A stretch of DNA of 64,000 bases, from the NCBI GenBank assembly GCA_003342895.1, contig PTFA01000011.1, forward strand, positions 4,229,988 through 4,293,987, read 5' to 3'. Shown here piece after piece: positions 13,425 through 25,400 of this stretch. The notes beneath the pieces are model-generated. The model was not told the origin of the DNA, made no database searches, and saw nothing but the letters and a program-made list of their open reading frames with translations. A program made the translations under genes and the position numbers. The stretch's first letter is position 1; every line of letters starts with the position of its first letter. This DNA is from Casuarius casuarius (Eukaryota > Chordata > Aves > Casuariiformes > Casuariidae).

Positions 13425-14422
13425 GTAGGTCTCAAAGAAGCTAGCTAGCTCCCTGTTGGCAGCTGCTGGGCCATGGTAACTTGAGTTTTGCATTTTCCTT
13501 ACTGATGCTCTCAGGGTGCAAAATCTCCGGGGCAGACATGCTATTCCATGTACAGTGACAACAGAGAGCATGTGTATATAAAGCATGTAGGGATAGAGAT
13601 GAGTTTTCTGCTGTCTCCTGCTTTGTGCTGCAGAGAGCGCAGATGGGGACAGGAGGTCACTCTGCTTCTCTGGCAGAAGGATGGCTGGTGAAAAGAGTGA
13701 ATAATGAGGATGGTAGGCACAAATTTTTTCTCCTGTCCCTGCTGTAGGATTGCTAGCCTACACATGGGGGTGGGGGGAAAGGAAGCCTGTACTGCCCCAG
13801 GGCCTGCATTTAACCTCAGCTCCTGATGCAGCCACAGCATTTCACAGCCAGCTACTTGGGATGGTAGAAGCTTTTAGGCTGTGGGCATTAACTGGCAGTG
13901 TCCTTTCTGGTCAGGGATATGGGATGTGACCTAACTGGGATGCCCACAGAAACAGCAGGAGGGAACAGCTCTGGCAGAGCACTGGGAGAGGGCACACAGC
14001 TGAATGAAGAAGCAAAGGAAAAGGCCCTGCTATAAGGCCTCTGGTCTATATAGTAGTACAGCAGTTTCAGAGGTCTAAGTGCTTTGTGTTCATTCCTGTT
14101 TTCTCCTTTATCCTTTAGTATTGTGCCAGCCTGCACTGCGGGACAGAAAAGGGTTGGATGTTAATCTCTTTGCGGTTGCTTAATACTGCTCATAGCATGA
14201 CTGAAGAAAGCACTACAGAAAGATTCGCTATGCTTTCTTTCCTACTGAGATTTTTAAGCACCTCACACTTTGGCATAATCTGATTGAGGCCTTGTCAATC
14301 AGCTGTGAAAGATATTTGTGCTACCTTGTCAGATCCATGTGGGCTTGGCTCTGGTTTCACAGTGACCAGCAAATCATTTCTTCCAGTGATCAGCTGCTCT
14401 CTGTTTCTCCCCTTTTGCTCAG
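13425..14422 (+). other. CD101 intron 2
   Basis: A 1.0 kb phase-1 intron with donor GTAGGT and acceptor TTGCTCAG. I see nothing else in it. Confidence 0.85.
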
Positions 14423-14839
14423 TGATCACAGACACTCTCTCAGTTTCCATGGGGCCCCAGACTCTCACCCGTGCTGAAGGGGACTCAGTGGAGCTCACCT
14501 GTGAAGTGTCGAAGTCCACCAGCCAGCACACACATCTCTCTGTTGGCTGGTACCATCTTCAGGGAGCAGGAGACAGCCATGCTGAGGAGATCCTTACCCT
14601 GTCCAAGGATTTTGTCTTGAGGCCAGGGGCCTCTTACACACAGAGATTTCTGATGGGGGATGTGCGGCTGGACAAGGTTGGGAACACCACGTACAAGCTC
14701 TCCATTAGGGGAGTGAAGCCATCTGATCAAGGCCAGCTATACTGTGAGGCAGCTGAGTGGATTGAGGATGCTGATGAGACGTGGAAGGACATCTCCCGGA
14801 AGCAAACGGAGAAGACATCACTGACAGTCACAAGCCTAG
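14423..14839 (+). CDS. CD101: CD101 exon 3: Ig V-like domain 2 with EWI motif
   Basis: Codes residues 142-280. It has the V-set landmarks Cys168 (ELTCEVS), Trp184 (VGWYHL) and SDQGQLYC with Cys249. The EWI tripeptide at residues 253-255 (bases 14755-14763) gives the EWI subfamily its name. Other recognisable CD101 matches are QHTHLSV, LSKDFVL, RLDKVG and DETW. Asn229 (NTT) is a potential glycosylation site. Acceptor CTCAG|TG and donor CTAG|GTAAGG are both phase 1. The exon opens VITDTLS, corresponding to VIPDTLS in the human protein. Confidence 0.95.
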
Positions 14840-17800
14840 GTAAGGCCCTTGCAGACTCGCACTTCAGCTGCAACTCGCTTGTACACTGAAGCTGGTGTAA
14901 GAGCAGCATTTGGTGGCCTTTAGCAGTCATGAGACTTGGTGTATCGTGAGAGCCTCTCTGCTTCCACATACTCGAACCAAAGCCAGCAGGCTGAAGCTCT
15001 AAGGCAAACAGCATTTGAGCATCAGAGAAAACAAATTGTTCTTTTTCTCCTCTTGGTACAAGTCTGCATCCCATGGGTTAGAGGATTTGCAGCTCCCAAG
15101 GCATATGCAGAAATCAGGGGTCCCCAGGCAGCGCTAACCCAGAGTGTCCAGCTCTCTGGCTTCAGGGCAGAGCAATGCCCAGGAAGAGCTTAGCACTAGT
15201 GACTGTTATGGTATGTGTGGTTTTTATCTTGTTAAAAACCAATGAATGAAAAACTTAAATTTGTGCCTCACCATAATGTGCTTGGGGTTGAGCCAGTCAA
15301 TGCAATGCATTTTTTTTTTCTTTTTTTTCCCCTCATGAGGTAGGACTGTGAGAGCTTGCAAGCCCAGAGCCCCCAGGGCAAGTGGGCTGTGCTGTTGCTC
15401 AGCTTGCGGGGTGAGGGGAAGGAGGTGGGGATGGCTCTTGGGGTCCCTGGGAGGTGTCGTCCCCTCCAAATATGTAGTAACTATGCAGTAGCTGAGTGGC
15501 AGGCATGGGTTACCCAGGGGCCGCAGCTAGCACACCTGCTCCTGCTCTGGCCCCACAGGATTGCCAACAGATACCCTCAGCCCTTGTGGAGAGCAGAGTT
15601 GCCCGTTTCTGCCGCAGCCGTGCACTCACGTTGGCAAGAGACACTGGCTGCATGGGCAGATCCTGCAGCATGGCTTCAGCTGCATCAACCAGGCACTGAG
15701 AGGGGCAGATNGGGTGTGAGGCTGCAGCAGCCCAAGATGTGGGATGCACAGTGGCTGGTGCTTCTCGCTTCAGAGGCTTGCGCAGTTCAACCCCTTTCGG
15801 GCCAGCCAGCGCTGACTTTTTTTGATGCTGATGGCAGCCGTGTAACATCGCAGACCTAAACTGAGGTGTTAAGAGAGAGAACAGAGTGTGCCTGCAGCAA
15901 GCCGGCTCCTTGGCAATGTTAAGTTCAAGTATGCGGAAAAGCAAGTTGTTAGACTGCCTTGAGGGTCTCACAGCCTCCAAGACTGAAGTATACTGCAGTC
16001 AGCTGCCCACTGCAGTGCATTAGCTAGGGGCACTGAGGGGCAAGCAGGTGCACTGAGTGTGTTGCACGGCTCACTAGTGTCTGCTGGAGGTGGCTTGTCT
16101 GTCCAAGTTGTCATGAGTCTGTTGGGCTCCAGAGCAACCGGTGTTGCCACTTATTAGACCATTCTCCCGTCTCCTAGTTTTTCATATGTGTCTGTGATGG
16201 GACTGTGGGTCAGACTGTGCTTTGAAGTGGGTGCACCAAACTTCTAGCTTATGTTCTAGGAAAATGTAGAATTAATTATTTAGAAAGAGGAGACTTAGAC
16301 CTGCTACTATGGGTGAGACATTAGAATAGAAAAGCCTGAAAAACAGTCTTTTGCCACTGCTGCCTATCCTCCCTGACTCCACTCTTTACTCCTGGACATC
16401 TCCTTTTTCCTCTGTCTCACTCTGCCAGCAGCCTCCCGTGACTCCTGGCTTCCACACACTTTGCATCATCTTGTCTGGGGCTGTTGAGAAACCCTCTTTC
16501 TCTCTGTTGCTTTGAGATGTTTACAATACCACTTTTGCCCCCTGCTCCTCTAAGTGCCCTGCCAGCTTTCCCTCCTGCTGCAAGCCCTTTGCTTGCCGCA
16601 GTTCCTCACCCTGTGCTTCGTCGAGGTGCATGTGGTTAGCTGTGCTCAGAGGAAAGGAAAGTCTTTCTTTCTCACCAAAACTTCACCTTGCCTAGAATGC
16701 AGCAGCCAAGACAAAGCTGCTGTCTAGTCAAAGCCCTTTAACAGAAAGAACACACAGTGTTGTGCAGTAAAATGAGCAAGTCTTTTCCAGGGGATTATAA
16801 AAGGGACTTAGAGGCTGACGCGAGCATTGCCCTCATGGGTACTGGCATTGTGCAGAGAATGTAGGGCTTCACGCAAACCGCAGAGTGGCATGCAGGAAGG
16901 CAGCAAGAGCGGAGGAGGCTTTGGAGGCTGCAGGGTGGCGAGTTCAGGGCAGGGGGGCCCAGCTCTCTGTGGGGNCTGGGGGGTGGCAGTGCAGGAAAAG
17001 CAAGAGAGAAACCCTTTAGTTAAACGGCAAAGTTGGGTGTGAGGAAGCTAATGGAGAGGGCTGCGGGGTAGCTACCTTGGCAAGGTGGCCTGAGCGTGGA
17101 GGTGAGAGTGGGGTGGTGGAGGAGCCTGCAGAGCAAGTGCAGTGAGGGGAGCAGGTGTTGTGTGCGAGGGCATTGAGTCAGGGCAGGAAACCAAAGAAAC
17201 AGATGAACAAGCAGCACGTGGCATGGGGGCAAGACACTGGGAGCAAATTCTGTCTCCCCCTGTCAGAGCCTGGTCCCTGAAAGCTGGCTAGCTGGCCAAG
17301 TTTTATTCCCCTTATGATGCACTGTTCAGAGCAATGGCTTTCGAAGCCTGCTGCTGTCTGATAAGCAGTTGTAGTCGGCGTGCTCTCCTGCATTCACTTG
17401 TTTAAGAGAGTTCAACATGACTGGTAGTATGTGGCTTCAGGTACCAGTGCCATGCAATCGTTTAGAAACAGAGAAACCCTGTGAGAGTTTAATGTTTGCA
17501 CAGTAGTAGCCGTTAAGGGTGGAAGTGTGGCAATGGCTGTAAAAAAGCACCCAGATGGTTGTATTAGACCAGCTGATATTGGGGGTGGTGGTGGTGGGAT
17601 TGGCTGGAGGCACGTAAGCCCTCAGTCACGTCTGCAGGGCAGCAGGCTTGCTCCAGAGCTGTGTGGGAGAGCTGGGGCCTTGAGGCCGAGCGCCCCATCA
17701 GTGCGAGACTGGGCCACCACTCTGACCGTGGTCATGTGCTTTAACGGTTTCTATAAACTCTCCGGCAAATATTTGGGAATGCCAAACATATCTGCAGCGA

Positions 17801-19097
17801 CTGGGATTCCTGTTCAGGAATTGTTTATGAACCAATGTTTAAATTAACAGGATAATTTGTTTTCAATAAATTATTTGAGCCCTCCTAGCAGCAGTCTGGG
17901 AGCTGTTCTATTTTACCTTGAAACTGTAGCATATAGCCTTGTCCCTCCTGCTAGACGTGGGAGGTATGCCAGCGACCCAAGGAGATGAAGCAGCATGATG
18001 CAGGGTGCGTGACACCGGCTGCCCAGGGAGCAAGGGCTTTGTCCTAGCTCCTGCTTTTGCACAGTGTCACTACTTGGTGGGAGTGCTGTGCAGGGTTTCA
18101 GAGTGCCTCAGCAGGTCTCTGCCTTCAGCCATGCTCCAGTTCTGAGAACTGTTGGAGGATCCTCAGCTGGGCCAACACAAGCTACCAAGGGATATTAGTG
18201 GCCAAGGCTTTGGATGCCCCACGAAGGAGGTGGATCATATCATAGGACTCAAAGACAGGGATCTTTGTTTCAGGTGCAGCTGACTGCCCAAAAAGGTTCA
18301 CCAAGATAAAGATTATTTTATGCTCCCCCTGTTGCTATCCTCTTTGCTGGGCACCTGCAGTTGGTAGATATTAGGAATAGGATGCAGGCTTGGATGATCT
18401 TCAGCTCTTCTTATTTCCTTCTAAAACCTAGGTATCCCATGACAATTCTTGAAATTTCTGCTTATCTTAGGGATTAATCCAAAACTTGTCGAAGCTGGAG
18501 AGCCATTCTTATCCATCCCAGAGTAGCCAGTGACATCTGTGGCATGGGAGAACCAGCTTTGCCAGATTCAGACAAGGAACTTGAATGCAAGCTACTGCAT
18601 GCCACTTCCCACCACAGACAGCTGAATGAAAATGACCACTGAATTACAAAGACCCTTGGTAGCTCTTTCTGGTTTAAGAGATATTTGTTAGGTGAAGCAG
18701 AACAGCTCCAGGCGACAAGGCAGCGGAACTTTCCCTGATACCTTTCGGTCAGGGCAGACCACGGTTTGCACACCTGAGCTCAGNCAGGGTGGCTGTAGCT
18801 CGATGCCATCCCAGTGGGTGCTCTGGTCCCTGGGCCATTAGCTGTCCTGATGGGGCTGAGCCTTGGCTTAGTGGTTGCACTGGTGCTTCATCTGCTTGTG
18901 GCCAGCAGTTAGAGCCTGGAGCTGACTAGCTTCTCTCAGTGGTGAAAATTTCCCATTTAGAACACTTTTCTAATGGAAGAAAATGTCTAAGCAGAAGACT
19001 CCCTCTCATCTTCCTCTGCCTGTCCACTGGAGCTGCCAGGTGAAAGGGGAGTCTGAGCAGGGCCACCAACACCCACTTTGCTTCTGTTTGTCCACAG
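14840..19097 (+). other. CD101 intron 3
   Basis: A 4.26 kb phase-1 intron (GTAAGG to TCCACAG). It contains a T-rich stretch near 15309-15328. An AT-rich segment near 17740-17880 carries forkhead-like TGTTTA motifs and an AATAAA hexamer. No exon or identifiable transposon was found. Confidence 0.8.
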
Positions 19098-19484
19098 GTA
19101 AAGATCTCCATGTGACCATTGTTGCTGCTGAAAGCTCCCTTTCTGAAGGTGACACCTTGCAGCTAAATTGCTGTGTGGGTGCCCAGGACAGCCGCAACAG
19201 GCAATTCCAGGTGATTTGGCTCCTCAACAGCACTGAAGTGGCCAGGGTTGACCCAAGCGGAGTGCTGATTTGGAAGGAGGAATATGAGGAGAGAGCCAGG
19301 CTGGGGCAGCTCCAAGCTTTCAAGCAAAGCAACACAGTTTATGTCCTCACTGTATATGAGGTGGGGCTGATGGACAAAGGTGTGTACAGCTGTTCGATTT
19401 CAGAGGTGGAGAAGGCTTCTGGAGACTTTCAGAGCTTCCAAACCAAGCTGTCATCTGGCTTCCGAGTCGATGTGAAGCCAATAG
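19098..19484 (+). CDS. CD101: CD101 exon 4: Ig V-like domain 3
   Basis: Codes residues 281-409. Core residues are Cys305 (with a second adjacent Cys306), Trp321 (VIWLLN) and MDKGVYSC with Cys379. Asn324 (NST) is a sequon. The segment ARVDPSGVL followed by YEERARLGQLQ matches the corresponding stretch of human CD101. Unlike the other domains it lacks the Trp a few residues after the second core Cys; it reads CSISEVEK instead. Acceptor CACAG|GT and donor ATAG|GTTAGT are phase 1. Confidence 0.93.
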
Positions 19485-20237
19485 GTTAGTAAATCTACTT
19501 GGCTCTTCTAGGCAAAACCTGTGGTGATCCCTGACTAGGAAATGCTTCAGCTCTGGCCTCATCTTGGCAGGCACCTGTCCACAGTGCAACTGCTGTTTGC
19601 AGCAGAGAGCAAATGTGCCATAATTTTCAGCAGGTAACAATGAGAAAAACATTTGCTCTGGTAAACGTTAACATGACGGGTGCAGCAACTCTCAACAAAG
19701 TGTAAACATTTAGTTCAGTCTCTCTGCTACAAGTTTTGGGGCAAATAGAGTTCTGGGGATACTGGGTCCTCCTATGTCTTTGGCACAGAAAACTGTGAGC
19801 AGCCCCTGCTGCTTCTCTTGAGGATCTCAGGCTAACAGATTCTGCTAAGGAAGGGGGATCATTGTCATCACCAGCAGGGTGGTCTCTCTATTTTTGGGGG
19901 GTGACTTTTGAGAAACCACTCTAACAAAGCTGCAGAGGAGACTCTTGGTTTTCTTGTCACAGCTAGACTATGATTTTGATGTAGCAGGTGGTTGGAAAAG
20001 CAAAATCTGCCTGGTGGGACTCTATACTTCTTAAATGTTCCTTGACATATCAATGTTCCAGGAAAGCCATTAAAAAGAAAAGCTCTCAAAGGTTATAAGA
20101 AAAGGTTGAAAATTTCAGACAATTCATTTCAGTTCCCAGTGCCAGGTTTTATCTAGTCTCTCTGTTTAATGTAACAATATCTCTGGCTTTCTCTGACCAA
20201 AAAACGTCCCCTCCAACACGGTACCTGTTGTTTGCAG
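19485..20237 (+). other. CD101 intron 4
   Basis: The shortest intron (753 bases), phase 1, with donor GTTAGT and acceptor TTTGCAG. Nothing else is visible in it. Confidence 0.85.
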
Positions 20238-20618
20238 AAAGCAGCATGCACCTGTCCATGTCCACCAGCATGGCACAGATAGTGGCAGGAGATGCTTTGA
20301 TCTTCCTTTGTGAGGTGCAAGGAACAACCAACCCTCTGTCTGTGCGGTGGTGGCACCTGCAGCAACATCACGGCCCACCAACTCTTGTGGCCACCATGGA
20401 GCGAGATGGCTCGCTGACCCTGGGCAGTGCCTACCGGGACCGTGGTGCACAGGGGAGCATCAGGCTGGAGAAAGCAGGCTCCAGCACTTTCACTCTGGTG
20501 ATCTCCAACACGTCGGCCCCAAGCGATGGCGGGTCTTACAGGTGTGAAGTGATGGAGTGGTCCCAAGGCAAGAGCTGGACGCAGGCAGAGGAAACCACGG
20601 TGACTGTCAGCCCTCTTG
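20238..20618 (+). CDS. CD101: CD101 exon 5: Ig V-like domain 4
   Basis: Codes residues 410-536. It shows Cys434 (FLCEVQ), Trp447 in PLSVRWWHL, a DG turn followed by LTLGSAY, and SDGGSYRC with Cys512 followed by EVMEW. The PLSV.WWH block and the spacing match domain 4 of human CD101. Asn500 (NTS) is a sequon. Acceptor TTGCAG|AA and donor CTTG|GTAAGT are phase 1. Confidence 0.94.
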
Positions 20619-22050
20619 GTAAGTTGGGCCACCACCTTTTGGTGGGCTTTCAAGCNGGATGCATGTGCAGTGGGAGGCAAAGCAGTATGCTGGTGGGAAC
20701 CCAAGGCTAGGAATGAAGTCTGCGTGCTGAGCTCCACTGCTGTTGTGAGGTGACCTGACGCCAGTTGCTTGCCACTGAAGTGCCTCAGTTTCCTCACTTA
20801 TAACAGGGGGTCCAAGTCCTTCAAAGGATTTTTCAGAGAGAGAAATGGGAGGTAACTGCTAAAATGCCTGGAGATTCAGAAGGCAGTAATTTGCTTAGCA
20901 GTTCTCTCTAACTGATCCTTTAATTCCAAATGCAAAATATCTGTTCCATCAGCATAATTGCTTATGGTAATTAAGCTCAACAAAAGCACTTGCTGGATTG
21001 CATTGTGGCCTTTGTCAGCGATGCATCCAATTGCTTCTCCCGCATCCTTTCTGAGCACTGATCTGCTAACTTCCCAGGCATGCAGAGCCCATGTCTTGTC
21101 TTGTCTTTTGATTGCTAGAATGGATGCATTTATGGAGAGACAGGTTTGGTTGTAACTTAATTTTTTTTTTCCTCTCATTATTTCTGTGATGAGCGCCTAG
21201 ACCACTGGGTGGGCCACGGTAGTTCTGCTTTTTCAAAAAGTGAAAACAATAAACAAACAGCACAATAGAACAGGGAGAGGGAGGAGGTGAATGGCAGGCA
21301 GCACTGCGATCCCGTATCCGAAATGGCACACTACTGCTTCGGGAGAGGCACAAGGCAATCCCCACTTGGTGCTATGAGGTGTGACTGGAAGACTGGTGTA
21401 GCATCGTGAGCCTGGAAAGGGGGGTACCCAGAGCTGCATGGGGTCCTGGGGTGGAGGAACAGGGCATGGGGCAGGACAGGACTGGGCAATGTCGCTAAAG
21501 CTGTGGGGATGGACAAGATGTGGGTCTTGACCTGGAAGAGCAGGGTGCGTTGCAGGCCTGGGTTTTGGCAGAGAGGGCCTGTGGCTCAGGCTGCNATAGT
21601 AGGATGCAGATTGGAAGAAAGAAGCATTGGCAAAACAGGGGGGGGGTAGGACTGGGATCTGGCTGGCATCAGACTGATGAGATTTGCACAATGCAAAATA
21701 AGGCAGAGTGCTGCTGGTTGTTGGCATGGGGATGCACTGACACGGCAGGGAAAAGTCTGCCTTGGGTTGGCACTGTGAGCGCAGGAGAGGGGCAAGGCAT
21801 GGGCATGGGCTTTGCATCAAGCTTTTCTCCTGTAGCGAAGCTAATGCTATTCACCTGTCAACATCAAGAGCACTGAGTTCAGCCAGAAAATTAAGGTGAG
21901 GCTGGATGGCAGTAGGGAGCCTGCAAGGTGGCTGAGGAGGGAGCAGGAGAAGGTGCCATGTGGGCAGAGATGGCAGCAAGGTGATGTAACACGCAGTTAC
22001 TGGCAGGGCTTTGGGAACCCAGCGCCAGTGATTCTTTTCCTCTTGAGCAG
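20619..22050 (+). other. CD101 intron 5
   Basis: A 1.43 kb phase-1 intron (GTAAGT to TTGAGCAG). I see no recognisable exon or transposon in it. Confidence 0.82.
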
Positions 22051-22455
22051 ATCTTGGTTTGCGTGCCGTGCTGATAAGCCGAACTGCCACCATCAAGTAT
22101 ACTCAGAGTTTTGAACTCTTCTGCCAGCTGAGCGCCAGCTATGCCCTTGAGGAGGTGCCAGTGTCGGTGATATGGCAGTTCCAGCCCAGCCGACTCACAG
22201 GAGACTATCACGAGCTGGTCAGAGTCCTTCCTGGCGGCACCGTGGCATGGGGGACGGCCCAGCCACACTTCCCGAAGAAAACCCAGTTGACAAAGGCTGC
22301 CTTTTCCTCCAGGCTGCTGATCCACAGTGCCACAGCGGATGACGAGGGCACCTACAGATGTGAGGTAGGGGTCTGGAGCAGAGGCTCCTGGCTGCAGGGA
22401 GAGCCGGCTGCTGCCGTGACGTCCAACGCTGTGGGGATAAAGGTTACTCTGCCAG
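22051..22455 (+). CDS. CD101: CD101 exon 6: Ig V-like domain 5
   Basis: Codes residues 537-671. Landmarks are Cys561 (ELFCQLS), Trp578 in VSVIWQFQP, the family block HELVRV followed by GGTVAWG, and DDEGTYRC with Cys640. Human CD101 has the same order of motifs in domain 5 (VTWQFQP, then HQLIRI, then GTIEWG). No canonical N-glycosylation site was noticed in this domain. Acceptor GAGCAG|AT and donor CCAG|GTAAGT are phase 1. Confidence 0.94.
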
Positions 22456-25400
22456 GTAAGTGGCACTATGTGTGTTTCCTCAGCAGTGGTGTCTTGTTAT
22501 GTGATTTGTCCAAACCCATCAAAAATAACAAGGGCCTACAGGGACCGTTGAGGGCTGGGATGCCCCGGTGGGGTTGCCTCCCGGGCCACGTGAAGCAGTG
22601 CTATTCCTCCTGCCTCTTCCTCAGCGCCCACAGCTCTTAACAGTGCTCCCAGAGGCAAGTTTGGGGTTAGTGAGTGGTGATGCTCATTTATTTGCAGATT
22701 AGGCCCATTAGGCCCAGCATATATGGATCAACCTTACTATTAGGCTTTTAAGTTGTACCTNTGGGAGGAAGATGTTCCCCTGAAGGCCAACTTCCTCCTT
22801 GGCTGTGGGCCCAAGGAGCCCAGCTGAGCACCAGGGAGGGTGGTGAGAGGTGCCTGCTATGGTGTCGATCTTCTGGAGAGCCATGGGACAGCTCTGCTGC
22901 CCCAGAGTGGGTGCCAGGAGGCCGGTTTCCTCCACTCAGTTCCCCGAGCTTTCCCGGGTGTACTGAAGTGTTCGGCTGCTCTTCCCAGCCAAGCCCATTG
23001 GCAGGGGAGCACAGCCTGCAGAACGCACCCGTGCCTTTCTTCAGGCCTGGGAGCTGGGTCCGACCTGCAGCGGGTTATTTCCTCTGCCAGCAGTGGCTGT
23101 GTGTGGAGGTATTGCCCTTGGGGGAAGAGGCTTAGCTGTACAGCAAGGAGTTGCATGCGCGGTTGCCCTTTTATGGCCATGACTAAAGGCAGGGTCCGTG
23201 CCTCCCAAGCGCCTGCCAGTATCTCGCAGGGAGCCACAGGCTCATTCCTCTTACTGAAGAAGGATGTTGTAAATAAACCAAATTCCTTGAGCCGACTGCT
23301 CTCCTCATGCATGCCTGCTCTGCGCCACCCCAGGCAGCAGAGCTATGGCAGTTTGCCCTGCTTGTGACTGGAGCTACTGGAGGAGTTAAAGGAATGGCCC
23401 AGGCGAAAACCTCTGAGCCTGTGGAAGCAGGCGCAAGAATATGGGGATTTTTTTCCTCGTATCTGTTCTGTCAGCAAAGGAAAGTTCTTACTCTTTTTTT
23501 TTTTTCTTGCATTAAGTGCTCTTTCCTCTAATCTTTGGCTTTTAGAGATCACAACCCAGTGAACTGAAATTATTCACTTTCCATGTTTTTTTAACTGATG
23601 GGTTTGCTGTAGCATAACCTTAAATGTTTCCTTCCCTATTTGGGCTTGTTTCCATGGTGCTCTCCCTCCTGCTCCATTGCTGTTCTTCCTGCCCCTGTAG
23701 AGCTGGGTACTGAGGCACCCTGCTTTACACCTGAATTACAGCCAGCTGGTGTGAGGGGAGGCTGTGGAGCAGTGATGCAGGCAGGAGGCTGGGGTGATAA
23801 TAAACAGCAGATTGGGCACACATTTGTAATGTAAATGGCATTAAGAAAAGCAGGCATAATTGTAGATTGTCTATGGAGACCAGACAGTAGCAGCAGAGCA
23901 GGAAGATATTAGGACGTTTGGCTCCAAATATATTGGAACCATTACTGGATATTGCTAAGAGTGTAAAGACCCTGGGATGGGAACTGGGAAGGGAACAACA
24001 CATGTAGCAGGAGGATAGCTGCTAGCTGTAAGTACTATTACTCTAAGAAAGGCAACATAAGCCAGTGAAGGATATTTAGGAAGGCAAAGCACAAGTCTGG
24101 GAAGAAAGCCTGTGCTAGCGGCAATGGGCTGAGGCTAAGTTGTAGAAAATCAAGCTGCAAATTATGAAAATCACCATTTGGTTTCCTAGCGTATAGTATC
24201 TCATGGCTGGAGATACTATAGATGGCAGTGAGGGATCACAGAGATACTCAAGTTCTTGACTTTTGCTTAGGCACTTGATTTCCCACTCAGTGTTGGTAGC
24301 TGCTTTAGGCGTTGAAATGCCGCTGTGGATCTGGCCTAGAGCTTCAGATGGGAGGGACATGCATCAAAGGGGGAGAAGGAGCACAAANCCTTCCCATCTC
24401 CAACTGCTCAAGTAATTCAGCATCCGACCCTTGGTGGGGCCGATAATTAGTGCCCTGGGCAGGCAGACGGAGATCTAGCCATAATGCACTTCGCTGCCCT
24501 CTCCCGGAGGTGATGCTCCCACCAGGCTGCTCATGGTGGGCTCCCTCTGGCTCCAGAGCAATCTGCCGGAGGCATTGTGCAAGCCATTCCCCAGCACGCC
24601 GGCCGGCTGCGCACGGGTTGCTGGAAGCCACCGCATCCTTTCGCTCTTGGAAAGCGTGTTGTCAGCAGGCAGCGTTCAAAGCTAGGCAGGAGATGAGAGA
24701 TTCAGCTTAGTTAATTAAATTGAAATTGAAAGAGAAAACAGAAGCACATCTTTATACGCCAAAGGGAAAGGGAGGCAGCTGGTCTGCCCTTTTCAGTGAT
24801 TGATCTTTAGCAGTAGTGATATGAGTGACAGGAGACTTTGAGCTGAAAGAAGGGGTCTTTGTAGCACATGCTCTGCTTCCTCTCGGTGATCTTTTCAGAG
24901 AATGTAACAGCAACTTTTCCCNTCAAAATCAAGTACTCTTAACAGTGGCTCCTGCGTCTCCTCTCTGAGCTATAGCAGTTTTTGTTTCTCTGGAGTATTT
25001 TCTGCCCCAGTGGGTGTCAGATTGGGCCCTTCTCCCTTGAGGGCCCTCTCCAGGTGATTTGCTCTCTCCTGTGCTGGCAGCCTGTCTGTGTTTGGGGACA
25101 GGGCCTGGGTTTTGTGTGTCCATCTCTGGTCCTGGCAGCACTTCAGGGGGGAGTTCACTTGGAGGGAGATGCGCTTATTGGTCTAGCCTGGCCAAACATC
25201 TGTTTTTTCTGGGCCTGTCTGAGGTTCAAATCAAGCTTAGGTGATAGCTGTTGTCATAGTCCTTATTAGGGTTTAAATTCTGTAAATCAAATTAGTGAGT
25301 TAAAGTATCTCTTTAATCGTCTTCCGGTTTTGTTTTCCTGGCCTCCCTTGAGACTCTCCCCTGCTGGCATGGCTACTCTCCCCTCTGTGGGGTGGTGCCT

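Noticed and set aside
12782..13435. 217-residue minus-strand open frame across exon 2
   Set aside because: It is the antisense shadow of the CpG-rich Ig exon 2, whose lack of TA-rich codons keeps the opposite strand open. It shows no domain features.
17866..17873. AATAAA inside intron 3 as a premature poly(A) site
   Set aside because: A lone hexamer in AT-rich intronic DNA is expected by chance, and downstream exons are intact.
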